A stretch of DNA of 64,000 nt from Acidobacteriota bacterium. Its GTDB lineage: Bacteria; Acidobacteriota; Terriglobia; Bryobacterales; Bryobacteraceae. The position numbers and the translations under genes are program-made. Each line of letters begins with the position of its first letter. Within the stretch, counting starts at the first letter, position 1. This document shows positions 1 through 10,765 of the stretch, one piece after another. The notes beneath the pieces were generated by a model that made no database searches, was not told the DNA's origin, and worked only from the letters and a program-made list of their open reading frames with translations. Location of the stretch: the NCBI GenBank assembly GCA_018268715.1, contig JAFDVZ010000018.1, positions 84,189 to 148,188 of the forward strand, in the 5' to 3' direction.

Positions 1-479
1 CGGCCGCCATCCAGCAGGTGAAGCAGGACCAGCCCGTCACGGAAGTCCGCACGATGGACGATTGGATCGGCGATTCGACGGCGCGGACTCGTCTCCAAAC
101 CGCGGTCATCGCCGCGTTCGCCGCCATCGCAGTGATTCTCGCAGTTATCGGCGTCTACGGCGTGATGGCCTACTCCGTGGAGCAGCGCGTTCACGAAATC
201 GGCGTACGTCTCGCATTGGGCGCCGCGCCAGGCTCCGTCCAGCGTCTGATCGCGGCCCGAGGTCTGCGCCTTGCCGCCATCGGACTGGCCATCGGCGGAG
301 CGGCCGCCGCAGCCTCTACACGCGTGCTCAAGACCTTGCTGTACCAGGTCGCGCCGAACGATCCGGCAGCCTTCGCCGCCGCCGCCATCCTGCTCGGCGC
401 GGCGTGCGTCCTGGCGAGTTACGTCCCCGCGCGCCGCGCCACCCACGTGGACCCGGTGGCGGCCCTGCGCGGCGAGTAA
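1..479 (+). CDS. ADOP/MacB-type ABC permease, C-terminal part (5' cut by window)
   Basis: Only the last ~158 residues are present, because the reading frame is open to the window edge. The fragment is the C-terminal FtsX-like domain: a transmembrane helix (VIAAFAAIAVILAVIGVYGV), then the cytoplasmic signature VEQRVHEIGVRLALGA, and two more hydrophobic helices before the closing motif RRATHVDPVAALR. These are the usual features of acidobacterial duplicated orphan permeases (ADOP) and MacB-like permeases. The transported substrate cannot be deduced. A second full-length paralogue lies at 3867-6314, so the two probably belong to the same expanded family. No ATPase gene is visible nearby. Confidence 0.9.
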   Translation, partial: AAIQQVKQDQPVTEVRTMDDWIGDSTARTRLQTAVIAAFAAIAVILAVIGVYGVMAYSVEQRVHEIGVRLALGAAPGSVQRLIAARGLRLAAIGLAIGGAAAAASTRVLKTLLYQVAPNDPAAFAAAAILLGAACVLASYVPARRATHVDPVAALRGE

Positions 480-522
480 CCCCGGCTGGTAAGATGATGT
501 TTCCCATCGAGGAGACATCGAA

Positions 523-3168
<2,646 letters not shown>

Positions 3169-3181
3169 CAGGAGCAGACCT

Positions 3182-3760
3182 ATGGCGGTAGACATCAATT
3201 ACTTACGCAGACACTACGCCTCTCTGTCGGACGAGGCGCTCCTCGAAGTCGATCGCGGCGAATTAGTAGCCGCGGCCCAGGAATGCTACGACTCTGAACT
3301 GAAGAGCCGGGGTTTGGGCGCCAACGGCCAACCCGCGGCCTCCGGCGCTCCGCCGGACTGGTTCGACGAGGCCGCCGAAGTCTTCTCACGCGTCGACCAT
3401 CCCGGCGCCGCCCAGGCTCCGGAGGTGGAGGCGGCGCGGCAAGCGCTCGAGGACGCGGGCATCCCTTGTCATCTCGAGTTCGCGGCCATGCCGGAGGAGG
3501 CTGGCCAATCTCGCCATGCCAATCATGTGTGGCGGCTCCTGGTCCCCAGCCAACTGAACCTGCACGCCATGAACGTCATCGACCGCGACATTTTCAACGA
3601 CGGTTTCGAAGCCGGTTGGCGCAGCCATCTGGAGATGCTCTCCGACGAAGAACTCGAGTCGACTGACCCCGAGGACGTCTTCTGCGGCCTGTTCGACCGC
3701 ATCGAACGCGTCACCCGCGCCTACCGCGAAGAACTGGAGCGGCGCGGCCTCGGCGCCTGA
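3182..3760 (+). CDS. Conserved-type hypothetical protein with duplicated helical motif
   Basis: I do not recognise this 192-residue protein with certainty. It begins with ATG after AGGAG. The N-terminal ~50 residues (LSDEALLEVDRGELV ... ELKSRGL) and the C-terminal ~45 residues (LSDEELESTDPEDVF ... ELERRGL) resemble each other, so a short helical module appears to flank the protein. The middle (~60-125) contains AARQALEDAGIPCHLE and a later LLVP strand, which is reminiscent of DUF2007-type domains (putative signal-transducing proteins), but the match is weak. It has no signal peptide or membrane segment, so it is probably cytoplasmic. It follows the metalloprotease gene by 13 bases. Confidence 0.75.
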   Translation: MAVDINYLRRHYASLSDEALLEVDRGELVAAAQECYDSELKSRGLGANGQPAASGAPPDWFDEAAEVFSRVDHPGAAQAPEVEAARQALEDAGIPCHLEFAAMPEEAGQSRHANHVWRLLVPSQLNLHAMNVIDRDIFNDGFEAGWRSHLEMLSDEELESTDPEDVFCGLFDRIERVTRAYREELERRGLGA

Positions 3761-3866
3761 CCGGTTTCGGACCACGCTGTCCCAAACCCGGACGGTCCGC
3801 CGTCTCGCGCCCCTTGCGGCGCCGCTGTTTACGGGCGGTCGGCCGCATGCACGTCCACTAAGCGAC

Positions 3867-6314
3867 ATGCGAACTCTGATCAACGACGTCCGCTTCGGCC
3901 TCCGCCTGTTGGCCGACCGTCCGGGATTCGCCTTGGTGATCGTCGTAACGCTCGCCTTGGGCATCGGCGTCACCACCGCGATGTTCAGCGTGATCGACTT
4001 CATGTATTGGCGGACATTTCCGGGCGTCGCGGATCCCGGCCGGTTGGTGGAACTGGAGACCGTCGCGCCTGACGGCGACACGGTGCGCGGCTCCTGGCTC
4101 GATTACCTCGATTACCACGCCCGCTTGCGCACAGTGGCGCTGGCCGCGCACGATGACGTCGTGTTCAACATGGGGCTGACTGAGCGCGCCAAACCAGTGC
4201 GAGGCGAACTTGTTTCGGGCAATTACTTCGAGGTCCTCGGCGTCACCCCCGCCATCGGCCGCTTCTTCTCGACCGAGGAGCAGTCCGCGGCCCCCGGCGC
4301 CCACCCCGTCGCCGTCATCAGCCACCGCATCTGGATGAACGAATTCGGCGGCCGTCCAAATATCGTCGGAAAGCCCGTGCGCATCAACCGGCACGACCTC
4401 ACCGTCATCGGAGTCACGCCGCCGGAGTTCCGCGGCGCCATCCCCGGTTCGCGTCAGGACCTGTGGATTCCGATGACGATGACAGCCGTGCTCGGCGCCC
4501 GCGACGAGCGTGGGTTCACCGTTCGCTCCGATCGCAATGTGTATATGATCGGACGATTGGCCCCCGGCGCCTCGTACGCCGAAGCCCGCTCCGAGGCTGC
4601 GCTGGTTGCACGCGCGTTCGTCGACCTCGATCCCGCCGGGCATCGCGGATTCACCGCCACCGTCGAACCCGCCTGGCGCTCCACCATCCACCGCCGCGCG
4701 GCTCTGCTGCAGCCGATGTTGGTGCTGTTGGCGGTCTCGTTCCTGATCCTCGCGATCGTATGCGCCAACGTCGCAAATCTGCTGTTGGCCCGCTCCGTTC
4801 AACGTCTGCGGGAGTTCGGCCTGCGCGCCGCTCTCGGCGCCGGCGCCTGGCGGATCGCTCGGCAGAACCTGGCGGAGGCGCTGCCGCTCGCCCTCGCCGG
4901 CTCGTTGGCCGGCATCCCGCTTGCACTGTGGATGACGGACTCCGCCTCTCTACTGTTGCCCCGCATGGCCCGCGCGGACTCGATCCCGATCCAGATGGAT
5001 CTGCGGATTCTGGCCTTTGCGGCCATCGTCTCCGTCGGAGCCATGCTGTTGGCGAGCCTTGCTCCAGTGTTGTTTGTGCTGCGCGCCGACGTGAACGTCG
5101 CGCTTCACGAAGGCGGCCGCACCGGGACCGGCGGCGCCCGTTCGAACCGCATACGCGGGTTGCTGGTCGTCGCGGAAGTGTCGTTGGCCCTGGTGGTGCT
5201 CATCGGAGCCGGGCTATTCTACCGGAGTTATCAGAACGCTAACTCCATCGATCCCGGATTCGACCGAAACGGCGTGTTGGTGGCCAGTTTCCACCTCGGA
5301 AGCTCCGGCTATTCCGTGGATGAGTTACAGAGATTCTCATCGCAACTCAAGGAACGTCTGGAGCCGGCGCCGGGGATCACGGCGGTGGCTTATGCCGATT
5401 ACGCGCCGCTGTGGGCTTCCGACGGTCCGTACACAGCCGTGCAGCCGAAGGGGTTCACGCCCCGGAATCCAGACGACCTGAAGGTGCACGTGACAGTGGT
5501 GTCTCCCGGCTACTTCGATCTTCTCAAGATCCCGCTCCTCGAAGGTCGCGACTTTACCGACAAGGACGACCGTGACGCCGAACGAGTCATGCTGGTCGAT
5601 CAGGCCTTCGCCCGGCGATTCTTTGCGGGCGCCTCGCCAGTCGGGCGAGAGGCGGCCGTGCGCGGCAAATCGTACCGGATCGTCGGCCTGGTGCGGGATA
5701 GCAAGTACTTCAGCTACACCGAGATCTCGAAACCCCACTTCTATCTGCCCTTCCGGCAGGCCTACCTGCAAGGGCAGCAGGCGATGTTCTTCATCCGAAC
5801 CAGGCTCGATCCGGAGCGGACCATCGGTGTAATCCGAAGCCGCGCCATGACCCTCGATCCGAACTCGGGCGGATTCAGCGCCGCGCCGCTCGCCGAATTC
5901 AACGAGCTATTGCTGATTCCCCTCAAACTGGCCGCGGGACTCTTGGCGGCGCTGGGAGTTATTGCGTTTGTGCTATCGGCGGTGGGGCTCTACGGAGTCA
6001 TGAGTTACACGGTCAGCCAGCGAACGCGCGAGTTAGGCATCCGGATGGTGTTGGGCGCTCGGCCCCGCGAAGTTCTCGGCGTCGTCGTTCGCCAGGGGAT
6101 GCTGCTGGCCGGCGCGGGCGTTGCCGGCGGACTGTTGCTGGCTCTCGCTTCCATGCGACTGCTGGGGACCTTCCTGGTCGGAATCAGCCCTTTCGATCCC
6201 TTGACGTTCCTTGCCGCCGCTCTGTTCCTGGGCGCTGTAGCCGCCATCGCAAGCTTCCTGCCGGCCCATCGAGCCACGCGCATGGACCCGGCGACGGCGC
6301 TTCGCAGCGAATAG
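3867..6314 (+). CDS. ADOP family ABC transporter permease, full length
   Basis: This 815-residue protein has the duplicated layout of acidobacterial orphan permeases. The first half has an N-terminal RFGLRLLADRPGF segment, transmembrane helix ~20-42, a MacB_PCD-like periplasmic domain and an FtsX helical bundle (~280-410). The second half repeats this: a helix near 435-452, a periplasmic domain, and a final FtsX bundle ending in RELGIRMVLGARPREVLG and RATRMDPATALRSE. The PadR-like N-terminal domain found in some ADOP members is absent. No ABC ATPase is adjacent, which fits the orphan status. Its cargo is unknown; related proteins take part in export or envelope functions. It is followed by a long hairpin at 6323-6374. 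Confidence 0.93.
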   Translation: MRTLINDVRFGLRLLADRPGFALVIVVTLALGIGVTTAMFSVIDFMYWRTFPGVADPGRLVELETVAPDGDTVRGSWLDYLDYHARLRTVALAAHDDVVFNMGLTERAKPVRGELVSGNYFEVLGVTPAIGRFFSTEEQSAAPGAHPVAVISHRIWMNEFGGRPNIVGKPVRINRHDLTVIGVTPPEFRGAIPGSRQDLWIPMTMTAVLGARDERGFTVRSDRNVYMIGRLAPGASYAEARSEAALVARAFVDLDPAGHRGFTATVEPAWRSTIHRRAALLQPMLVLLAVSFLILAIVCANVANLLLARSVQRLREFGLRAALGAGAWRIARQNLAEALPLALAGSLAGIPLALWMTDSASLLLPRMARADSIPIQMDLRILAFAAIVSVGAMLLASLAPVLFVLRADVNVALHEGGRTGTGGARSNRIRGLLVVAEVSLALVVLIGAGLFYRSYQNANSIDPGFDRNGVLVASFHLGSSGYSVDELQRFSSQLKERLEPAPGITAVAYADYAPLWASDGPYTAVQPKGFTPRNPDDLKVHVTVVSPGYFDLLKIPLLEGRDFTDKDDRDAERVMLVDQAFARRFFAGASPVGREAAVRGKSYRIVGLVRDSKYFSYTEISKPHFYLPFRQAYLQGQQAMFFIRTRLDPERTIGVIRSRAMTLDPNSGGFSAAPLAEFNELLLIPLKLAAGLLAALGVIAFVLSAVGLYGVMSYTVSQRTRELGIRMVLGARPREVLGVVVRQGMLLAGAGVAGGLLLALASMRLLGTFLVGISPFDPLTFLAAALFLGAVAAIASFLPAHRATRMDPATALRSE

Positions 6315-6322
6315 AGGTGGTT

Positions 6323-6374
6323 CGGAGCCGGAAAGGTGGTGGCGATGGTTGAATTCGGCCACCTTCCGGCTCCG
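6323..6374 (+). terminator. Long hairpin after the ADOP gene
   Basis: CGGAGCCGG-AAA-GGTGG (6323-6339) is complementary to CCACC-TT-CCGGCTCCG (6359-6374), about 16 pairs with one bulged A and a 19-base loop. It starts nine bases after the permease stop codon. There is no T-run, so it could be a factor-assisted terminator or an mRNA-stabilising hairpin. Confidence 0.5.
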
Positions 6375-6481
6375 TTCCCGATCCGTAAGCCTATTAGAAT
6401 CAATAATTAATAACAAACGTTCATAAGGCCGTCCGGTTGCACTATCGATTGCGCCGCCACAAAGCGGCAGGAGGCAATCCG

Positions 6482-7465
6482 ATGAAACTGACGAACCTGA
6501 TCAACAAGATGAACGTCGCCGTGCTGATGGTGGCGGCCGTGCCCGCGATGGCGCAGTATTCATCGCAGCCGCCCCTGCTCGCTCCGCAGGAGTTGGACAA
6601 TCTGGTCTCCCGGATCGCCCTGTACCCCGATCCGCTGTTAGCCCAGGTGCTGGCGGCCGCGACGTACCCGAATGATATCCCGGACGCCGCGCGCTGGGCC
6701 GATGACCGTCGCGGCATGCGCAGCGACGATCTGGCGGCGGCGATCAACGGTTCCAACTTGCCGTGGGATGCGAGCATTCAGGCGCTGCTGCCGTTCCCCG
6801 AGGTGCTTGACACGATGGCGCGCGACATGAACTGGACGGCGCGGTTAGGCGACGCCTTCATGGTGCAGCGCGATGACGTGATGGACGCCGTGCAGCGGAT
6901 GCGCCGGATGGCCGAAGAGTACGGCTACCTGCGGAGCAATCAGCAGGTCCGTGTGTCCGGCGATCCGGGCTACATCGAGATCATGCCGTACGATCCCGCG
7001 GTGATCTACGTGCCGGTCTATGACCCGTACGTCGTGTACGCTCCGCCTCGTCCGGGCGTCTATGTGGGTGGCGCGATCGTGTTCGGCCGCGGCTTCTCCA
7101 TCGGGTTCGGACTGACCCGTTGGGGTTGGGGCGGCGGATTCGACTGGCGCAGCCACAACGTGATCGTCCGCGAGCGGGTTTGGGATCGCCGGGTGTCTCA
7201 TCCGGTGACGATGCCGACCTACCGGCGCGAGACCGTGGTGGTCGAACGGCATGCGCCCGCCGTGGATCGCGGTTGGACGCGCGACGAGCGTAGCTTCCGT
7301 CCCACGCCGGCTCCGGCTCCGGCGCCGAGGATGGAGAACAGCTACCGTCCGGCGCCGCCCGCGGCCCGGGTGGAGAGCGCTCCGCGGCGCGAGATGCCGC
7401 GTCACGAAGAATCCCGCGGCCGTGACAACGGCGGCGCCCGCGAAGGGCGAGGCCGCGGTCATTGA
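6482..7465 (+). CDS. DUF3300 family exported protein
   Basis: The chosen ATG is preceded by GGCAGGAGG, which favours it over the in-frame start 45 bases upstream; the product is then 327 residues. A signal peptide (KMNVAVLMVAAVPAMAQ) is followed by the DUF3300 core, visible as LVSRIALYPDPLLAQVLAAA, then DAARWADDRR, WDASIQALLPFPEVL and the VIYVPVYDPYVVY repeat. The last ~100 residues are rich in Arg, Pro and Ala and of low complexity. The biochemical role of DUF3300 is not established, and proteins of this type are presumed to be envelope-located. The upstream 165 bases contain an AT-rich stretch (6393-6420) that could hold its promoter. Confidence 0.88.
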   Translation: MKLTNLINKMNVAVLMVAAVPAMAQYSSQPPLLAPQELDNLVSRIALYPDPLLAQVLAAATYPNDIPDAARWADDRRGMRSDDLAAAINGSNLPWDASIQALLPFPEVLDTMARDMNWTARLGDAFMVQRDDVMDAVQRMRRMAEEYGYLRSNQQVRVSGDPGYIEIMPYDPAVIYVPVYDPYVVYAPPRPGVYVGGAIVFGRGFSIGFGLTRWGWGGGFDWRSHNVIVRERVWDRRVSHPVTMPTYRRETVVVERHAPAVDRGWTRDERSFRPTPAPAPAPRMENSYRPAPPAARVESAPRREMPRHEESRGRDNGGAREGRGRGH

Positions 7466-7473
7466 GTGGAAAT

Positions 7474-7500
7474 GGGGCGGGCCTCGATCAGGCCCGCCCC
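7474..7500. terminator. GC-rich hairpin between convergent genes
   Basis: GGGGCGGGCCT (7474-7484) and AGGCCCGCCCC (7490-7500) form a perfect 11-bp stem with a 5-base loop. It sits between the convergent DUF3300 gene and the esterase-fusion gene, overlapping the stop codon of the latter. It lacks a T-tract but is symmetrical, so it may serve both directions. Confidence 0.6.
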
Positions 7501-9062
7501 AACTTCGTCAGGGCGGGGAACAAACCCACCAGTTCCTTTGCCGCCATGGCCCCGATGGTTTCCTTCCCCTTCGGTCCCAGGTGAGTGTTATCGATCTTCC
7601 CGTCCGCCAGCCGCGCCCCTAACTCCCCACAAGCGGCAGGTCCCAACGAGTTACACTGCTCTAGAGTCAGTTGGTATAAGTCGATCAGCGCGACATTCTT
7701 CTCGGCGGCCAGCTTTCGGACCGCAGCGACATAAGGAACCAGCGAATCCGGCTTCACCTTGCCGTCCGCGGTCAGATTCCGCCTGACGATCGATGTCACC
7801 AGCACCGGAACCGCCCCGGCGGCGCGGACTTCGTCCACATAGCGGGCCAGGTTGGCGCGATAAGTCGTTTCGGGATCGGTCTCGCGGTCCGCGCCTTTGC
7901 CGGGAACGTCGTTGTGCCCAAACTGGATCAGGACGTAATCCGCCCTGCTCGACGCGATGGGCATCCATAAACCCTCATCGCGGAAGCTCTTCGAACTGCG
8001 GCCGTTCTTGGCCAGATTGACGACGAACACCTCCGGCCCGAACCGCGCCGCGAAGCCTGTCCCCCAGCCGCCCTCGTCGTTCACGGTGGAATCGCCTGTC
8101 AGCACGATCTTGACGGTGTCGGCCGGCTTCAGGTCGAGCGAAGGACGATGCCGGTCGCAGACGATCCAGCCGTCCTTCAGCTCCAGTTCGGCGCCGTACA
8201 AATATGTGCGCGGACCGTTGGATTCAGGGTGGGTGAAATAGAAGATGAAGGCGCGGTCACCCTGGGCAAGGACGTCGGCGTGATGGCCGAACGGCTGGTC
8301 GTCGAGGATGTTCGGACCGCGCGTCCAATGCTCGGCGTCGGTCGACTTATACACGCCGAGGCCCTTCCAATGATCGGTGATCATCCACCAGGATCCGCGC
8401 CAATGGAAGACGTTCGGCCCTTCGTGGCCAACGTCGGTGATGACGGGGCCAACGGGCTCCCAGTTGGACAAGTCCCGGCTGTCGGCGGCGTAGGTGTGCG
8501 AGTGGTTGCGCTCATCCTTGTACCACATGCGCCACTGGCCGGCGGGCATCCGCTCGACGCAGGCGTCGATCACGTAATCCGACGACAGTTGGAGGACGCG
8601 ATCCACCTTCCAGTCCCACAGGTTGCGGCTGGTGGCGTGGACGATGTGGCGCTCGCCCGACCAGTCGTTCGGGACGCCCCGGACATAGCTGAAATACATG
8701 TGGCAGACGCGGTCGTGCCACAGGATCTCCGGCGCCCAGAAGGTGTTGGTCCCGTGCTCGAACTTGAGCCCTTCGGTGATGCCTCGATAGCGCCAAGTTC
8801 GGCCGTTGTCATCCGACGAAGCGATGCCGATGTCGGTGCCGTGGCACCAACTCACTCCGATGCCAACGGCGGTCGCCCGGCGGTTCGTATAGAAGATCCA
8901 CCAGGCCTTCTCGATCGGGTTCCAGACGATGGTCGGGTCGGCGGCGCCGTCGTAGATCGGGTCTCGGAACAGGGCCTTCGGCCCGGCGGGCGCCTGCGCG
9001 TGTCCACCCGGCTGGACGAAGCCGGCCAGGCCCGCGGCGCCAAGCCAGGTCCGGCGTTTCAT
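7488..9062 (-). CDS. Secreted fusion: GH43-like five-bladed propeller plus CE12-like SGNH esterase
   Basis: This 524-residue protein opens with a twin-arginine-like signal (KRRTWLGAAGLAGF). Residues ~30-305 are a five-bladed propeller of the GH43/GH32-like type, with an early Asp in GAADPTIVW and repeated W/Y-rich blade strands. Residues ~315-524 are an SGNH hydrolase resembling rhamnogalacturonan acetylesterases: the nucleophile Ser325 in GDSTV, the block II NGRSS, the QFGHND motif and a terminal D-x-x-H (DNTHLG). It probably trims and deacetylates plant or microbial polysaccharide outside the cytoplasm; the exact substrate is inferred. Its ATG overlaps the stop of the BMC gene by four bases (ATGA), so it is the third gene of a coupled operon. 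Confidence 0.85.
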   Translation of the reverse strand: MKRRTWLGAAGLAGFVQPGGHAQAPAGPKALFRDPIYDGAADPTIVWNPIEKAWWIFYTNRRATAVGIGVSWCHGTDIGIASSDDNGRTWRYRGITEGLKFEHGTNTFWAPEILWHDRVCHMYFSYVRGVPNDWSGERHIVHATSRNLWDWKVDRVLQLSSDYVIDACVERMPAGQWRMWYKDERNHSHTYAADSRDLSNWEPVGPVITDVGHEGPNVFHWRGSWWMITDHWKGLGVYKSTDAEHWTRGPNILDDQPFGHHADVLAQGDRAFIFYFTHPESNGPRTYLYGAELELKDGWIVCDRHRPSLDLKPADTVKIVLTGDSTVNDEGGWGTGFAARFGPEVFVVNLAKNGRSSKSFRDEGLWMPIASSRADYVLIQFGHNDVPGKGADRETDPETTYRANLARYVDEVRAAGAVPVLVTSIVRRNLTADGKVKPDSLVPYVAAVRKLAAEKNVALIDLYQLTLEQCNSLGPAACGELGARLADGKIDNTHLGPKGKETIGAMAAKELVGLFPALTKLGRA

Positions 9063-9694
9063 TTCGCGCCGACGCCCGGCAGCAGCGAGAGCACGGCCTG
9101 GCTGGGCCGCGCGATGACGTGGGCCGCGATCAGCTTGCCGAGCGACGCGACCTTCGCGCTGCCCGCGTCGACAGCGGCCTGCACCGCCGCCACGTCGCCT
9201 TTGATGACCACCGTGATGTAGCCGCCGCCCAGCTTCTCCCGGGCGAGGACTTCGACGTTCGCCGTCTTGACGGCGGTGTCGATCGCCTCAAAAACGGCCG
9301 TGAAACCCTGGGTTTCGATCAATCCGATTGCAAAACTCGCCTGATCACTCATATTCTTCTCGCTAACTCCCGACGATTCGGACGGATAACTGACGGTGGC
9401 CTGCTCGATGAGCGGGTTAAACTCGACCGGCGCTTCGTAGGCGGCCCTGGATGCCCCCGGAGCCGCGATGACATGCGCCGTGACGGGGACGGCCATCTTC
9501 CAGGCCAGCGACTTCACCGCGGCAGCGGCGGCTTCGAGATCGGCCAACGAGCCGGTCAGCTTGACGCAGACGCCGGGGCCGTCGTTCAACTCGGCCTGTA
9601 ACACTCGCACGCCGGAGGCTTTCTCCGCGGCGTCCAGGATCACGATGCCGCAGGACCATGATCCCAGTTCGACGAATGCAACCGACTGGCTCAC
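9059..9694 (-). CDS. Bacterial microcompartment shell protein, tandem-domain (BMC-T) type
   Basis: This 211-residue protein contains two BMC folds. The second (~117-205) is canonical: FAIGLIETQGFTAVFEAIDT, then a GGGYITVVIKGDVAAVQAAVDAG core and AHVIARP. The first (~5-80) is more diverged, with GIVILDAAEKASGVRVL and AHVIAAPG. A linker of ~35 residues (81-115) joins them, longer than in many BMC-T proteins. Such proteins form pseudohexameric trimers in the protein shell that encloses metabolic enzymes. It starts with GTG overlapping the upstream aldolase stop (GTGA), and its stop overlaps the downstream esterase start (ATGA). No BMC-H or BMC-P gene is in this window, so any complete shell must draw on genes elsewhere. 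Confidence 0.9.
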   Translation of the reverse strand: MSQSVAFVELGSWSCGIVILDAAEKASGVRVLQAELNDGPGVCVKLTGSLADLEAAAAAVKSLAWKMAVPVTAHVIAAPGASRAAYEAPVEFNPLIEQATVSYPSESSGVSEKNMSDQASFAIGLIETQGFTAVFEAIDTAVKTANVEVLAREKLGGGYITVVIKGDVAAVQAAVDAGSAKVASLGKLIAAHVIARPSQAVLSLLPGVGAK

Positions 9695-10695
9695 AGCAGA
9701 CCACGCCTGTCGAGCTGGCTCACCACTTCCTGCACCAGGGCCGCGATCTGGTCGCGCTCAAGCTGGAGGACGGCGGCGGTGGGCGCGGGCGCCGGTTCGA
9801 CCAGGTCCGACAAGGCGCGTTTGACGTCCGATTCGAGCAGAGACCGGTCGGCCCGCTGGGCGTCGCTCAAGGGGCGGCGGCTGGGGCCGAAATTGAAGCC
9901 TCGCAGTTCGGTGGCGTACTTGAACCCGTCGGGGAACTCGAACTTGTCGAGCATGGCGTCGAACAGGCGCAGCAGTCGGTAGTTCCACTGCATCGCCTCG
10001 GTATAGGCGCCGGCGCGGGCCAGTTCGTAGATCTTGCGGGTGACCTCGGGGACGGCGTTGCTGCTGGCGTTGGTGCCGCCATCGCAGCCGATCATGATCA
10101 TGGGCGCGAGGACGGCTTCCCATCCGGTGAGGAACGAGAAGTCGGGGCGCAGCGGGCGGACCGCCGAGATCATGCGCATCATGAAGGCGACGTCGCCGCT
10201 CGAGTCCTTGATGCCAATGACGCGCGGGAGTTCGGCCAGGCGGCGAACGGTGTCGACGGTGATCGGGCTCGCGAACATCGGGATGTTGTAGAGCGTGACG
10301 TCGATGGGCGAGTCGCGGGCGATTTCGGCGAAGTAGGCGTAGACGGCGTCGGGCGCCAGACGGTAGTAGAACGGGGAGACGATGGCGACGGCGCGGGCGC
10401 CCATTTTGGCGTAGGCCTCACAGGCGGCCAGCGTCTCCTTTATATTCGCCTCGGCGGCGCCGGCGAGCACGGGCACGCGGCCACGCGCGACGTCGCAGAC
10501 GATGGCGCCGATGCGGAGCCGCTCCTCGGCGGTGAAGCGGGTGAACTCGCCGCTGGAGCCGTTCGGGTAGAGGCCGTGGACTCCGCGGTCAATCAGCCAT
10601 GAAACATATCGGCGCAGTTCCGTTTCGTTGATCTCGCCCCGGCTGTTGAGCGGCGCCAGCGTGGGCGTGAAGATCCCTTCGATTTTTGAAGCCAT
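9691..10695 (-). CDS. DHDPS/NAL-family aldolase with encapsulation-peptide-like C-terminus
   Basis: The third in-frame Met is chosen because GGAGG lies at the proper distance before it; an ATG 15 bases upstream is possible. The 334-residue product has the class I pyruvate-dependent aldolase fold of the DapA/NanA family: NGSSGEF near 45-51, Tyr136 in LYNIP and the Schiff-base Lys163 in IGIKDSSGD. The substrate could be a 2-keto-3-deoxy sugar acid, N-acylneuraminate or similar; sequence reading does not decide. Residues ~300-311 form a Pro/Ala linker followed by an amphipathic helix (312-334, LERDQIAALVQEVVSQLD), which family dapA enzymes lack but BMC cargo proteins carry. It overlaps the shell-protein gene by four bases. 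Confidence 0.9.
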   Translation of the reverse strand: MASKIEGIFTPTLAPLNSRGEINETELRRYVSWLIDRGVHGLYPNGSSGEFTRFTAEERLRIGAIVCDVARGRVPVLAGAAEANIKETLAACEAYAKMGARAVAIVSPFYYRLAPDAVYAYFAEIARDSPIDVTLYNIPMFASPITVDTVRRLAELPRVIGIKDSSGDVAFMMRMISAVRPLRPDFSFLTGWEAVLAPMIMIGCDGGTNASSNAVPEVTRKIYELARAGAYTEAMQWNYRLLRLFDAMLDKFEFPDGFKYATELRGFNFGPSRRPLSDAQRADRSLLESDVKRALSDLVEPAPAPTAAVLQLERDQIAALVQEVVSQLDRRGLL

Positions 10696-10765
10696 CAGAA
10701 CCTCCATCATATCCGCGTCGGAGGCGATGGGGGGGACGCCGGAGCGGCGCCCGCCGGACCCGCGG

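Noticed and set aside
8148..9221. Long plus-strand open frame opposite the GH43/CE12 fusion and BMC genes
   Set aside because: High-GC antisense shadow: no signal, motif or Shine-Dalgarno, and the minus-strand proteins are clearly recognised.
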